Source: Bugula neritina
Lineage: Eukaryota; Bryozoa; Gymnolaemata; Cheilostomatida; Bugulidae
DNA length: 64,000 nucleotides
Direction of reading: 5' to 3'
NCBI GenBank assembly: GCA_964035545.1
Contig: OZ037769.1
Span: 16,683,633 to 16,747,632, forward strand
Shown: one piece after another, positions 11,101-23,100 of the stretch
How positions within the stretch are numbered: the stretch's first letter is position 1
Layout of the letters: each line of letters starts with the position of its first letter
The notes under the pieces: generated by a model
The model's database searches: none
What the model saw: only the letters and a program-made list of their open reading frames with translations
What the model was told of the DNA's origin: nothing
Translations under genes and position numbers: made by a program

Positions 11101-14100
11101 CACCCCCTCGACACCCTATTCAGGGACGAGGGGCAGTCCCAACACATCTCCAGGAGTTATATGAAACAGCCTGTGGCGGCTGCGCGACAGAGAACGCCAA
11201 GCTATGGCGAAGTTGCTACGCGACTACGGTGATGTGTTCAGCAGCGGAGATCATGACGTGGGGCTGACTGGAGTTGTCAGACACGAAATACCGCTGACTG
11301 CAGGGACAGTCCCTGTCCGGCAACCCACACGCAGGCTGGGGCCGGAGAAAGAGAAGGAGGTTAGCCGACAAGTACGGGATCTTCTGGACCGCGGCCTAAT
11401 AGAGCCCGCCCATAGTGCGTGGAGCTCACCGGTCGTACTGGTCCGGAAGAAAGACGGCAGTTGGCGGTTCTGTGTGGATTACCGCAAACTCAATAACGTA
11501 ACCATACAGCACGCCTACCCCCTACCCCGTATTGACGAGTCATTGGACGCCCTAGCCGGCAGCAAGTACTTCAGTACGTTAGACTTGCTGAGTGGCTATT
11601 GGCAAGTCCCTCTGAGTCCCGACGCCCAGGAGAAAGCGGCATTTATCACACGGGACGGGTTGTGGAAGTGGAAGGTGCTGCCCTTCGGGTTAACCTCCGC
11701 CCCAGCCACCTTCCAGAGGCTGATGGAGCAAGTCCTTAGCGGGCTCCATTGGAAGACACTGCTGGTCTACCTCGATGATGTCATCGTGATCTCCCCAGAC
11801 TACGAGACGCATGTCAGTCGTCTACAGGAGGTCTTTGAGAGACTTCGAGGTGCCGGTTTTAAGGTCAAACCTTCCAAGTGCGCTCTATTGCAGCCAGAGG
11901 TTAAGTACCTGCACAGGATAGTTAAGGGCAACCTTTTAGCTGCAACTGCCTTGCTGAGGTTTGCATTGTAATCATATAAGAATTCAGTACCAGTAAAATA
12001 AAATCTCACCTAATTGTGCTAGAGTCAAAGTTTAAAAACTATGTTGTAGATCTTGTTTTTCCCCAGTGCAACTTTTTTGGAAATTTCAATTTTCATTTTT
12101 TTTGCAAAGTTATAGACAAAAAACTGCCCAATTTTGGCCAATTTTGCCAGAAAAGCTGACTTTTCAGTACCAGTAAAATATCTCAGCAGCAAAAGATGAT
12201 ATCTGAATAAAAATTGCACTGCTGGAATCCTGAGATATTTCTCCAGTGAAATTTTTTTCATTTTCCAATAACTCTGCTAGATTGCCCATAAATTGGTGAT
12301 TTATACACTGAAAATGCCATATTTTTTCATGAGAAACTAGCAGCGCGCAATGCTTAACGCTTCAATGAGCACTTAGGGATGAGAAGATATTTGCGCGTAC
12401 ATGCTAATTATAGGCTTGCTAGCTGGCAAGCTATTATGAATAGCTCGCTTTGTACTTTGTTTATGTAGCACCCATAATGGAATGTTGATAGATAACGCAG
12501 CCCTAATGAAGGTTGCTGCTCATTAGCTGTAGTTTAATCTTAGGCTAAACAAATGCAAGTAGGCAACACGCATGCCACCCGCAGAGCAATATTATTCAAG
12601 AACCTGAACTACATTTTGAGAGAAATTTATGATATTCTTAGTGAGGATGCCCTTAACTATCCTGTGTGGGGCACGTTGTCGGTCGAAACGGCGTGGCAAC
12701 GGATCCCGAGAAGGTACGGGCAATAGAAGACTGGGTCACCCCCCAAGACTTGACCGGGCTCCGGGCTTTCTTGGGGCTGGTAGGGCAATACATACCAGAC
12801 TTTGCGGGCATAGCACAGCCGTTAAATCGGCTCACCGCAAAGGGAGTGACGTTGCAGTGGACCCCAGTCGAACAAGGAGCGTTCGACCGCCTCAAGGGCT
12901 GCCTCCTAACGGCGCCCATCTTGGCCTACCCAGACCCCACTCTGGAGTACATCCTCGACACTGACGCCAGTGACCAAAATGTTGGCGCTGTGCTGTCACA
13001 AGTGCAGGAAGGCCGAGAGGTAGTAGTAGCCTACTACAGCAAGTCTCTCTCACCCGCTGAACGAAATTACTGCACTACCCGCAAGGAGTTGCTGGCAGTA
13101 ATCAAGTCAATGAAGCACTTCAGACCATACTTATACGGCAGGAAGTTCTGGCTGCGTACGGACCATGCCGCGCTGATCTGGTTGTGCAAGAGAGCAGAGC
13201 CTTCTAGTCAGGTCGCCCGGTGGCTCGAAATCCTAGCTGAATTCTCGTACCGGATCGAACACCGACCGGGCAAGAGACACAGCAATGCGGATGGTTTGAG
13301 CCGCCGACCTGATGGAGGTTGCAAACAGTGTCTCAACATCGAGAGGAGGGATGGAGGTCCCCCGCGATGCGAGTTGGAGACGCTGGCTCATCACGGAGCA
13401 CCATTTGACTGAGACCAGGGTCAACTCAGACAGGAGGTTGACGAGTCCCCGGAGGTTGTACAAAACCTCCGCGCCAACCCTGTACTGGCCGATAATGTCC
13501 GAGAGCTGAAGAAGCTCCAAGAAGAGCTGCCTGGAGTTGTGGCAGACATCTATCGGGCCAAAAAGGAAGGGCGACGACCCAGCGAGGAACGCATACGACA
13601 GGGATGCGGTCTCCCCGAACAGATACACTCTGATCAAGGCGCTCAGTTCCAGTCTCAACTGATGAGCGACCTTTGCCACCTCTGGGGAGTAAATCAGAGC
13701 CGGACCACCCCCTACCACCCTCAAGGTAACGGGGTGGTGGAGCGCAATAACCGGATGCTAGGTGATGCGCTCCGGAGTCTCCTCCTTGGACGCGGACAAG
13801 AGGAATGGGATATGGTGTTGCCGCAAGTCATGCGTGCATACCGTAGCACCCCACACACCAGTACTGGTGAGACCCAAACCTCTTGATGCTCGGGAGAGAG
13901 ACTTGTGTCCCTGACCATCTTACCTACCACGTTCCAGAGCAAGACAACTCGGTTCACGAGTATGCCAGTGAACTAGTGGAATGGATGAAGGCCGCACACG
14001 ATATACTGCGCGAACAGCAGTGGAAGGTGCGGCACGAAGATTCCGAGGAACCACCTCTCTACCAAACGGGAGATAAGGTGTGGATGGTCAATTACCGTAG

Positions 14101-17100
14101 GCGTCGCGGGCAGGCTGACAAATTAAAGCCTAAGTTCGTGGGACCCTACGTGATCGTCGAGGCTATGCCCAACCATACGTACAAGATTGAGCGCTCAGGA
14201 CAGGTGTCTATCCAGAATGAGTCTCGCTTGAAGCCGTATTGGGCTAGCCCCGACGCAGTGGGAGAAGCCCCCCCGTTGTTGGAGCCCAGGAGGCAGACAA
14301 CAACGCGCGGGCGACGGCGGCATGGACCTGAATATGAAGTGGTCATACCGCGGGAAGAAAACTTGGTGAGAGAAGAAAGACAGCTTTTACCGACAGAAGC
14401 ATGTCCGCCGCCGCCAAGTCTAATTCCATCACTTCCAGAAACCGAGCCGGTTCCGGAAGTGCAAACCCCCACGGAGGGAGGGGCTCCATCCGGAGAACAA
14501 GAAGAAGTGACCGCTAACGGTGAAGTAGAAACGCCATTAGAGGCCCCTACTAATAAACCAGAAAGCGTGTCACCCCCCCTAGAACGGGGACAACGTACGA
14601 GGAAACCCCCACCATGTTTAAAAGACTTCGTATGTGACTGCATTAAAAGCGGCACGCATGAAAGTCTAGGGGAAAACCGTACGATAAAATGTTGGAGTTG
14701 TGAACCCCACGCAAATATCAACTTTTGCGAGGGCGGAATAGTGGGAGGAATTAATGCGCGTAAAGCAAATAGTTCCGACCTCGTGCCTCAGAAACGATGC
14801 TCAGCCTTTTCTTACGCTGACATCGCCAAAGGCAGACGTATCTCACAACCAGCTCCAATCTTACCAAGAACGTTGAGTATGGACATTAATACCGAGTTCA
14901 CAGGTAAGCCAGTATAAATCTTGTATTCCTATCCATGGAAACGGGCTCGATGCCAGTAAATTCTGAACTAATTCATCAGATTGAATCAGAATTACTGGGA
15001 ACCACGTTTCACGTGAATGACGATGAGGACACTGTAATGGCCGACGGTCTGTTAGACCTGGAGCTAGACACTGTTCTTGGTCAGTCCACACATGATTCAC
15101 TGGTTCCTCGAGTGCATTCTAAAAGTTGTGACTCTCAGGCTAGTAACAGTCGACAGTCACTAGAATTATGTTGTAAAGATCCACCGCGATCTAACAATAA
15201 TTCTACTTTTGTAGACACACTCGCGCCCGTCTCTCCGGGCATGCCTTCTTTAGAGATGGCGTGGGACCCAGAGCCGGCCCCACCAACTTCCACAACCAGA
15301 CAACTGCCACCCCAGTTGGAAGCAACCTCTAACTGGACTACCCCGGCCACAGAGAAAGAGTTTAAGACTCATAGAGGAGATGACAGTAACCGCAAATGTC
15401 GCCTATGTCAGCAGCGGTTTACAACCCACCGTAGGCTGAGAGTCCACTTGCCACAGCATTACATCACAACGTTCTGCCTCTGCGGGGAATATAGTTACAA
15501 TCGTGATTATCTACTGCGTCACCAACGCACTATGCAGTGTTTTCAAGGACACGTCTATGAAGTAGACGAATCATCATATCCCGCATTCCTCAACGCCATC
15601 AGACCCCTCATCACCGACCCAGCTCGGCTGTCTCGCCTGGAGCAAGGCTTTCCCTCCCCTCGACCCATCATCTCTGAAACCATGGATAAGCCTACAAAAT
15701 CAGCTAACTCTCCACCTCTCAGTCCTATACGCTAACCGCATGCACTTCCCCGTGTCGTACTACAGAGGGTAGACACGAAGGCGTATACACTCCCTCCCCC
15801 ACTTCCATCTTCAGAACGGAAAAGGCACAGGCAGCAGACTTTCTCTCGCTCATCCCCTCTGGCCCGCAACTTACGAGAAGTAGAAGCTAGGGCACACGAC
15901 CTGGAGCAAGAAGTATTTAGACTGGCCCCACGCGTGCATGCTGCATCCAGTGAACTCAGGTATCTACAGGAGTCCATCAAACGCATGAGGCGGGCGGCCC
16001 ACGATTAACATGAGTCCATCTCCAACTCCATACCACTCCTCCTCTACCTCTCTGTGGCATTCCCTACCGGTACGGTGGCACGTACTCTACATGTAAATAG
16101 GATTTATTACATACTTTTTATCATTCATTGTGCATATTTTTTTTATATATACATGTATATCTAATCAGTTGGTTTTTGTATATACTTTTATATTGTTCTC
16201 TTTCAACCCACCGAGGTGTACGTTTTTTTTATGTGAATTATATTTTTATCAGAAAGAGGGCTTTCTGCTGGAGGGGGCAGTGTGGTGGCTCGTAGAGCTA
16301 CCAGCAACACAATACGCAAGGTTGCGTATTGACCCGGAACGATGTATTAGCCAATTAGCTAGGCTGCTTATGAGTAACAGTAGTAGCTTCGCGCTACTAG
16401 CCGAGTCAAAGATAGTGTAGTGAACTAAATAGATGCGTGTATTTTTAACTGTTGTAAAACAAGCTTTATTATGTATCTTTGTATCTAAATATAACAATTC
16501 CTACTCGACTTATAACGGTGAAGTCTCTCTAGCAGTAAACAGACTCTCTTGGTTGCACATCGACCCTAATTCTGGAAATTTCAACAATAGCTTTTAAAAA
16601 TACATATTATGGCTGAATTAGTTAGGCTATCCTGGAAGTAGAGTTAGTTATTGAGTGCTTCTAATTTAAAATAGTTCGCATATACAAAAAGCCTTTTGAA
16701 CCTGACCAGATACTAAACTCTTTCTAGACTAGGCCATGTTGAATATTTTTCATTTCCCAAATGTCATTTTCAAAATGTCTGTTTTCCAATTGTCCATTTT
16801 CCAAATAGGTGTTTTCCAATTGTCATTTTCGAAATGCCACATATTTGAATCAGTTAGGCTATCATGGAAAGAGAATTAGTTACTGAGTAGTTCTAATCTA
16901 AAATTGCTCTCATTTACAAAACGCTTTCTGAACCCGGCCAGATACTAAACGTCTTCTCTGGACTAGGCCATGTTGATTATTGTAATGGCCAGCGGAACTA
17001 TTACCCCCAGTGCCTCTGATAAACACAATGTAATATATTATGGTTAGGAACAGCAACTCCAAGTCATGCCATCTCTACATGCGGCGGCACCGTCAGTAAA

Positions 17101-20100
17101 TACGGACAATACTACGGAGATCTAGGTCGACCAATCAGGGTCGACCACTCACTTATAAACAGCGCCTTCCGGCGCCCACAGTCACTTGAACAGTACTAGT
17201 AACTAACAGGATAACTATATGTAATCACTCTTGTATATTTTCTCGACTCATGTATTTTACTTTTACTCTTGTACTGTTTGCTTAAATATAATTCTCTCAT
17301 TCCTTGATCAACTGGTTTGGTTACTCACATAACCTCACAGCGCAATGCAGTAGTCAATAGTGAAAAATAATTGCCCCCACTGGGAATCGAACCCGAGTCC
17401 TCTGGCTTGCAAGCAAGTGTGCGACCATTATACACCACGGAGGCCACTGGATAAACTCAACACTACATCCCACCCAGTTCTCTGAACTCCACTGGCCTAT
17501 CTACTACTCCTTCAGTCTTCAGGCTCCCTTGGCCACTCAACTCCCTCGGAGTACTACTACTACACATCACTACAGGCCGAAATAGCCTAAAAAATAATTG
17601 CCCCCATTGGGAATCGAACCCGAGTCCTCTGGCTTGCAAGCAAGTGTGCTACCATTACACCACGGAGGCCACTGGGTAAACTCAACACCACAAATAGCAC
17701 GCAACAATACCCACCATCTAGGAGTGCACAAAACTACAACAATATTCTTTATTTTCCAAATGTCTATTTTCCAATTGTCCATGTTCTAATTGTCCATTTT
17801 CCAAATAGGTGTTTTCCAATTGTCATTTTCAAAATATCGCGGATTAATGACTGGGACTGTAAATTTGTAGGAATATGATGCTGGTGATTTGATAGACATA
17901 GAAGGGGGTAAATTAGACTACGCTACTACTTCGTCAGACTACATTGTCATCATAGGAGTAGATGGAGTGTGTGAAGTCACTAGTTTACTACTAAACCGTC
18001 TGAGTTGTAGACCTCCCGACACCAGCCCTGATTATGACCCTAACAACTCTATAACTTACAAGAACCGTGATATCCCCCATATTGAGGTTAGTAACGTATC
18101 ATATTGTAGTAAACTGTGGGTTCTGAATGCAACTAGTGCCTACATGCTCTAGAAAGAATAAGCCAAGTATTTGAGTACAAATGAGGATAACCTTTATTGT
18201 ATCAGATACAGCTTATGTGGTCCTACTACCAGCGAGCTCCAGTAGTAGTCTGAAGCTACACTGGAAACTCGCCTGCTTTTATACACAAGAATTCACATCT
18301 AGAATGTTCCAACAGACAAAAGAAAGTTAAGCTTGACAGTAACAAAAGAAAAATAGACAAAGGAGAATGAATAATTCAATAGGCCAAGAATTTAGCTATA
18401 ATAACAACCTATTGAAGGCATTCATAAAAGCTACACAAATTTCCAGTATCAGTATTAATGCAAAACGATGAAATAGCAAAAAGGGAAAATAACTCTGGAA
18501 ATGCGTATTTAATGAAAATTACATTATACTGAAAGCTTAATCACAATAATAAGGCATTAGAAAGCTAGCCCAACTTAGCTATAATTACAGCATTCAAAAC
18601 GATACGCAACAGTAGTTATAATACTGACTCACGCAGTTAAAAACTAATAGAGGGTGAAAATCCATTACATTCTCCCCCCATCGAAAAGCATCCCCTTTTC
18701 GATAGCAAAACAATGATTCCACACAACAAAAATAAAACACAAACGTAGAAAAATATGCAGTTAACAGGAAAGTATTATGATTAATCACACGTAACACGAG
18801 AATATTTACAGTTCAGTTGGCTATTGCCAGCGGCCCCTGGTTGTCCGGTTTTATCATTAGAGGTGGTGCAACAGGCTTCCTATCTCTTCTGTACTTGGAT
18901 CGAGGATACGGGACCAGGCCTCGATTGCGCTATCCAGGATGCACTCTCGGTAAGGAAGTGCCATACTCTGCCCGTGACGGGGCAATTGTGGGTGGGTTGG
19001 CTGAGTCTGTTCTTCTATCTGGCTGCCTGGTGCTCCAGATATCCGATACTGGCGGGCGACCAGGGCCCGAGGCATTGCCAGTATTGGAGAGTCCTCTTCG
19101 TCTCTGCCTGCGAGGTGGTCGCCGTATAGAGTGCCCTGCTCCTCCCCAGCTGTGAGCTGGAGCTCAACCGGTTCGGGGTCAGGGCCACTAACGCTGGCGG
19201 AACACACCTCGGAAGAGGGGGTGTCGTCCTGCTGGCTGCGGGGAGCCGAAACAGGAGCTGGTGGGGGAGGGGAGTCGGATCGACTGGCCTCCTCGGTATC
19301 CTTACGCTCTTCTGTTTGGGTATCTGGCGAGGTAACTCCCATAGCTGATGCTAGTGTCTGAATAACAGTGTTTAAACTATACTTAGGGTTATCAGGATTA
19401 GAATTTAACTTAAGCTGTAACTCACGTGCTAGCTGTGTGAAATCTTCTTCTTGGTGGAATTCTCCGGGGTGATGGAGGGAATTTCCAGCCAAGATGGGGT
19501 GGTCGTCCGTACTGGGTGGGTTGTCTTCATGAGGGGGCCACTCCAGGTGCCCTACAGCATAGTCTGCCAGATACCTGGGGGGTCTTCTTGACCGCTGGCT
19601 CCTTTCAATTGGAACAGGCACCTGTGGTGTTGGTGGCTCCTGGGCTACCCTAGTAGGGGGGTCCCCGCCTTCACCCAACACGGGGGTGGGGGTGTCCTCC
19701 CCCAGGGAGGGTGGTGGTCCTAGGGCTTGCCGCTGTTCCTGTTCCCGCTCTTCTCTCTGCTGTCGCTCCAGCTGCTCTATCAAGGCGGCCTGCTCCTGGT
19801 CCGACTCTCTGGGAACCACAATTTCCACCTCTCGGGGCTGGGTGGCCCGTCCTCGACGGTTGGGCTGGCGGTGGGGCTCCAGGAGGGGTGGAGCCTCACC
19901 CACTGCGTCTGGGCTGGCATGGTAAGGCTTCAGGCGCTGCTCGCTCTGGACCGAGACCTGTCCAGAGCGCTCCACACGGTATGTGTGGTTGGGCAGCACC
20001 TCCACTACACAGTAGGGACCGACGAACTTGGGCTGAAGCTTAGCCGACTGTCCGCGTCGCCTACGGTAGCTCACCATCCAGACCCAGTCTCCCACTTGGT

Positions 20101-23100
20101 ACAACGGGGGCTCTTCCGAGTCCTCTGTGCGGGTCTGCCACTGCTGGGTACGCAGTGCATCATGAGCTTTGCCCATGATGTCTATCAGACCCTCCACATA
20201 TTCGTGTACCGGTGACTCGGGGGCAGGAACATGGTATGTCAGGTGTTCCGGAACCCGCGTCTCTCGGCCTAGCATCAGGAAGTTTGGGGTCTCCTGCGTG
20301 GCGGAGTGTGGTGTGCTGCGGTAAGCCCGCATGATTTGCGGCAGCACCACGTCCCATTCTTCCTGACCTCGACCAAGGAGCAGGCTCCTGAGGGCGTCAC
20401 CCAACATCCTGTTGTTCCGCTCGACGACTCCGTTCCCTTGCGGGTGATATGGGGTGGTCCGACTCTGGTTCACCCCCCATATCCGGCAGAGGTCTCCCAT
20501 GAGCTGGGACTGGAACTGGGCACCCTGGTCCGTATGTATCTGCTCGGGTAAACCGAGGTAACAGAACACATGTTGGTCCAGGGTCCGGGCCACCGTGGGG
20601 GCTGTTGCGTCTGGAATAGCCAGAGCATCTGCCCACCGGGTAAAGTGGTCCGTGAGCACCAGTATCCAGGTGTTCCCTCTGGCGGATAACGGCATAGGCC
20701 CGACGAGGTCTACCGCCACTACTTGCCACGGTCGACCAGCGTATAGCCGGCGTCGACCAGTGGTTTCCGTGGGGCGGCCATGCTTGCTAGCTTGGCAGAC
20801 CTCGCATTGCCGTACCCGCAGTCGTACGTCCCGAGTCATTCCGGGCCAATACCAACGCAGCCGCAGACACCTGATGACCCGACTGACTCCAGAATGAGCC
20901 TGCTTATGGGTGTCCCAGATCAGTTCCCGTCGGAGGGCGCGTGGACAGACGACGCGGTCCCTCTCTTGCTGACGGTTGTCTGCTGCTAACGTTATCATCA
21001 GGAGGCCATCAGGACTGACCTTGAGGGCATCCCAGTGACGACAGAGGAGTTAGAACTCAACGTCTCCCTGCCGCTGCTGTTCCTCGCTAGGTCGTCGGCC
21101 CTCCTTCTTGGCCCGGAAAATGTCCGCTACCGCGCCGGGTAGCGTCTCCTGGAGTCGGCACAGCTCCTTGACATTCTGGTACAGAGTGGGGTTGGCGTGG
21201 AGCGCCTGGACGTCGTCTGAGTGGGTTTCGGTCCGAAGATGGCCGTGCTCCCACCGAAAGACGGCGCCCTCCCCTAACTCTGTTTCCACGTCAAGGCGAG
21301 CGGGTCCCCCGTCCCGCTTCTCAATGTGCAGGCACTGCTTACAGTCTCCTACCGGCCGGCGGCTCATGCCGTCAGCGTTCCCGTGCTTCCGGCCAGCACG
21401 GTGTTCTATCCGGTAAGAGAACTCGGCAAGAATCTCTAGCCAACGAGCCACCTGGCTCGAGGGCTCTGCACGTTTACACAGCCATATCAGTGATGCATGG
21501 TCTGTTCGCAAACGGAACGTTCTCCCATACAGATATGGCCGAAAGTGCTTGACCGCCTTGACTACTGCTAGGAGTTCCTTCCTAGTGGTGCAGTAGTTCT
21601 TTTCGGCGGCCGCGAGAGTCTTGCTGTAGTAAGCTACGACCACTTCACTTCCACCCTGAACTTGAGACAGGACAGCTCCCACGCTGTGGTCGCTGGCGTC
21701 AGTGTCCAGGATGTACTCTTGGGCTGGGTCAGGATACGCCAGAATTGGCGCCTCCATTAGCCGCTGCTTGAGGTGGTCAAATGCCTGCTGCTCCTCCTGT
21801 GTCCACTGCCACCGGACCCCCTTTGCAGTCAGCCGATTTAACGGCTGAGCCACTCCTGCGAAGCCAGGTATGTACTGCCGGTAGTACCCTACTAGGCCCA
21901 GGAACGCGCGCAACTCAGGGAGGTCACGGGGGACAGTCCACTCCTTCACAGCCTGTACCTTCTCCGGGTCGGTAGCGACCCCGTCACGGCCAACCACATG
22001 GCCAAGGTACGTGACTTCCGGCTGCAGGAGTGCACACTTGGAGGGCTTTAGCTTCAGTCCAGCTGCCCGAAGACGGTCAAAGACCTCCCGCAGACGACTG
22101 ACATGGGTCGAGAAGTCTGGGGAGATGACAATGACGTCGTCCAGATAGATGAGGAGGGTCTTCCAGTGTAACCCACTGAGGACCTGCTCCATGAGCCGTT
22201 GGAAAGTTGCCGGAGCGGACGTTAATCCAAATGGCAGTACTTTCCACTTCCAGAGCCCGTCGCGGGTGATGAATGCTGCTTTATCCTGGGCATCAGGACT
22301 GAGGGGTACTTGCCAGTACCCGCTAAGCAGATCCAAAGTACTGAAGTACTTGCTACCCACGAGGGCATCTAGAGACTCATCTATCCGTGGGAGAGGGTAG
22401 GCGTCCTGGATGGTAACACTGTTGAGTCTGCGGTAGTCCACGCAGAATCTCCAGCTACCATCCTTCTTCTTGACCAGGACTACTGGAGAGCTCCACGCAC
22501 CGTGGGCAGGCTCAATCAGATCCCGGTCGAGAAGATCCTGTACCTGTCGGCTCACCTCCTTCTCCTTCTCCGGGCCTAGACGCCGGGTAGGCTGCCTGAT
22601 GGGAGTGGTGCCGGCTGCCAGGGGTATCTCGTGGGAGATGACCTTGGTCAGCCCCATGTCTCCATCGCCACGACTGAAGACATCACTGTACTCCGCGAGT
22701 AGTTGAGCCAGTACTTGGCGTTCAGTACTACTTGTACAGTTTCCACACGCTCCATCATATAGGTCAGCCATATGCTCTGGGACTGCTCCTCGTCTGGTGT
22801 GAGGGGGGTTCCCCTGGGTGTCGGCCACTGTCTCCAGTGCCGGACCCACATCCGCTTCCTGGATGGAGTGGTACTTCCCCACCAGCGCTCCAGCCGATAA
22901 TCGGACAGGTTCCGTGAAGGGGTTGATGCACTGCACGAGGAGCTCCTGCCGACAATCTAGCCGATTCAGGCTGTTTGCTAGTCGGATCGCTCCGTGCGTT
23001 CCCTCAACCACCCCCAGGCCGGCGATCCCCTTGCAGTTGACTCTGCAGCGAAGAGTCGCCTGGGATCTCCCCGGAACCGTGCAGTCCCGCACTACCTGGA

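Larger units (their letters stand above)
8898..16586 (+). mobile_element. Ty3/Gypsy LTR retrotransposon 1, degraded, with extra zinc-finger ORF
   Basis: Two LTRs (8898-9204, 16281-16586), a tRNA-Leu-type primer site, gag, protease, RT, RNase H, partial integrase and an additional 3' ORF. It lies in RTK-2 intron 4. The LTRs differ at many positions (roughly one in seven by eye), so the insertion is old. Breaks seen: pol frameshift near 11200, TIR element inserted at 11911/11912, loss of three codons in the RT connection, nonsense codon at 13410-13412, deletion removing the integrase zinc finger and first catalytic Asp at about 13600, frameshift near 13880, and stop codon at 15733. It is GC-rich against its surroundings. 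Confidence 0.92.

Noticed and set aside
14901-14980. CAG|GTAAGC donor at the end of pol with a possible acceptor at 14979 that might splice into ORF3 of Gypsy element 1
   Set aside because: The joined frame hits a stop at once, and no comparison copy supports a splice; kept only as a curiosity.
19686-20897. Several plus-strand frames of 80-160 codons
   Set aside because: Shadows opposite the intact integrase reading frame of Gypsy element 2.
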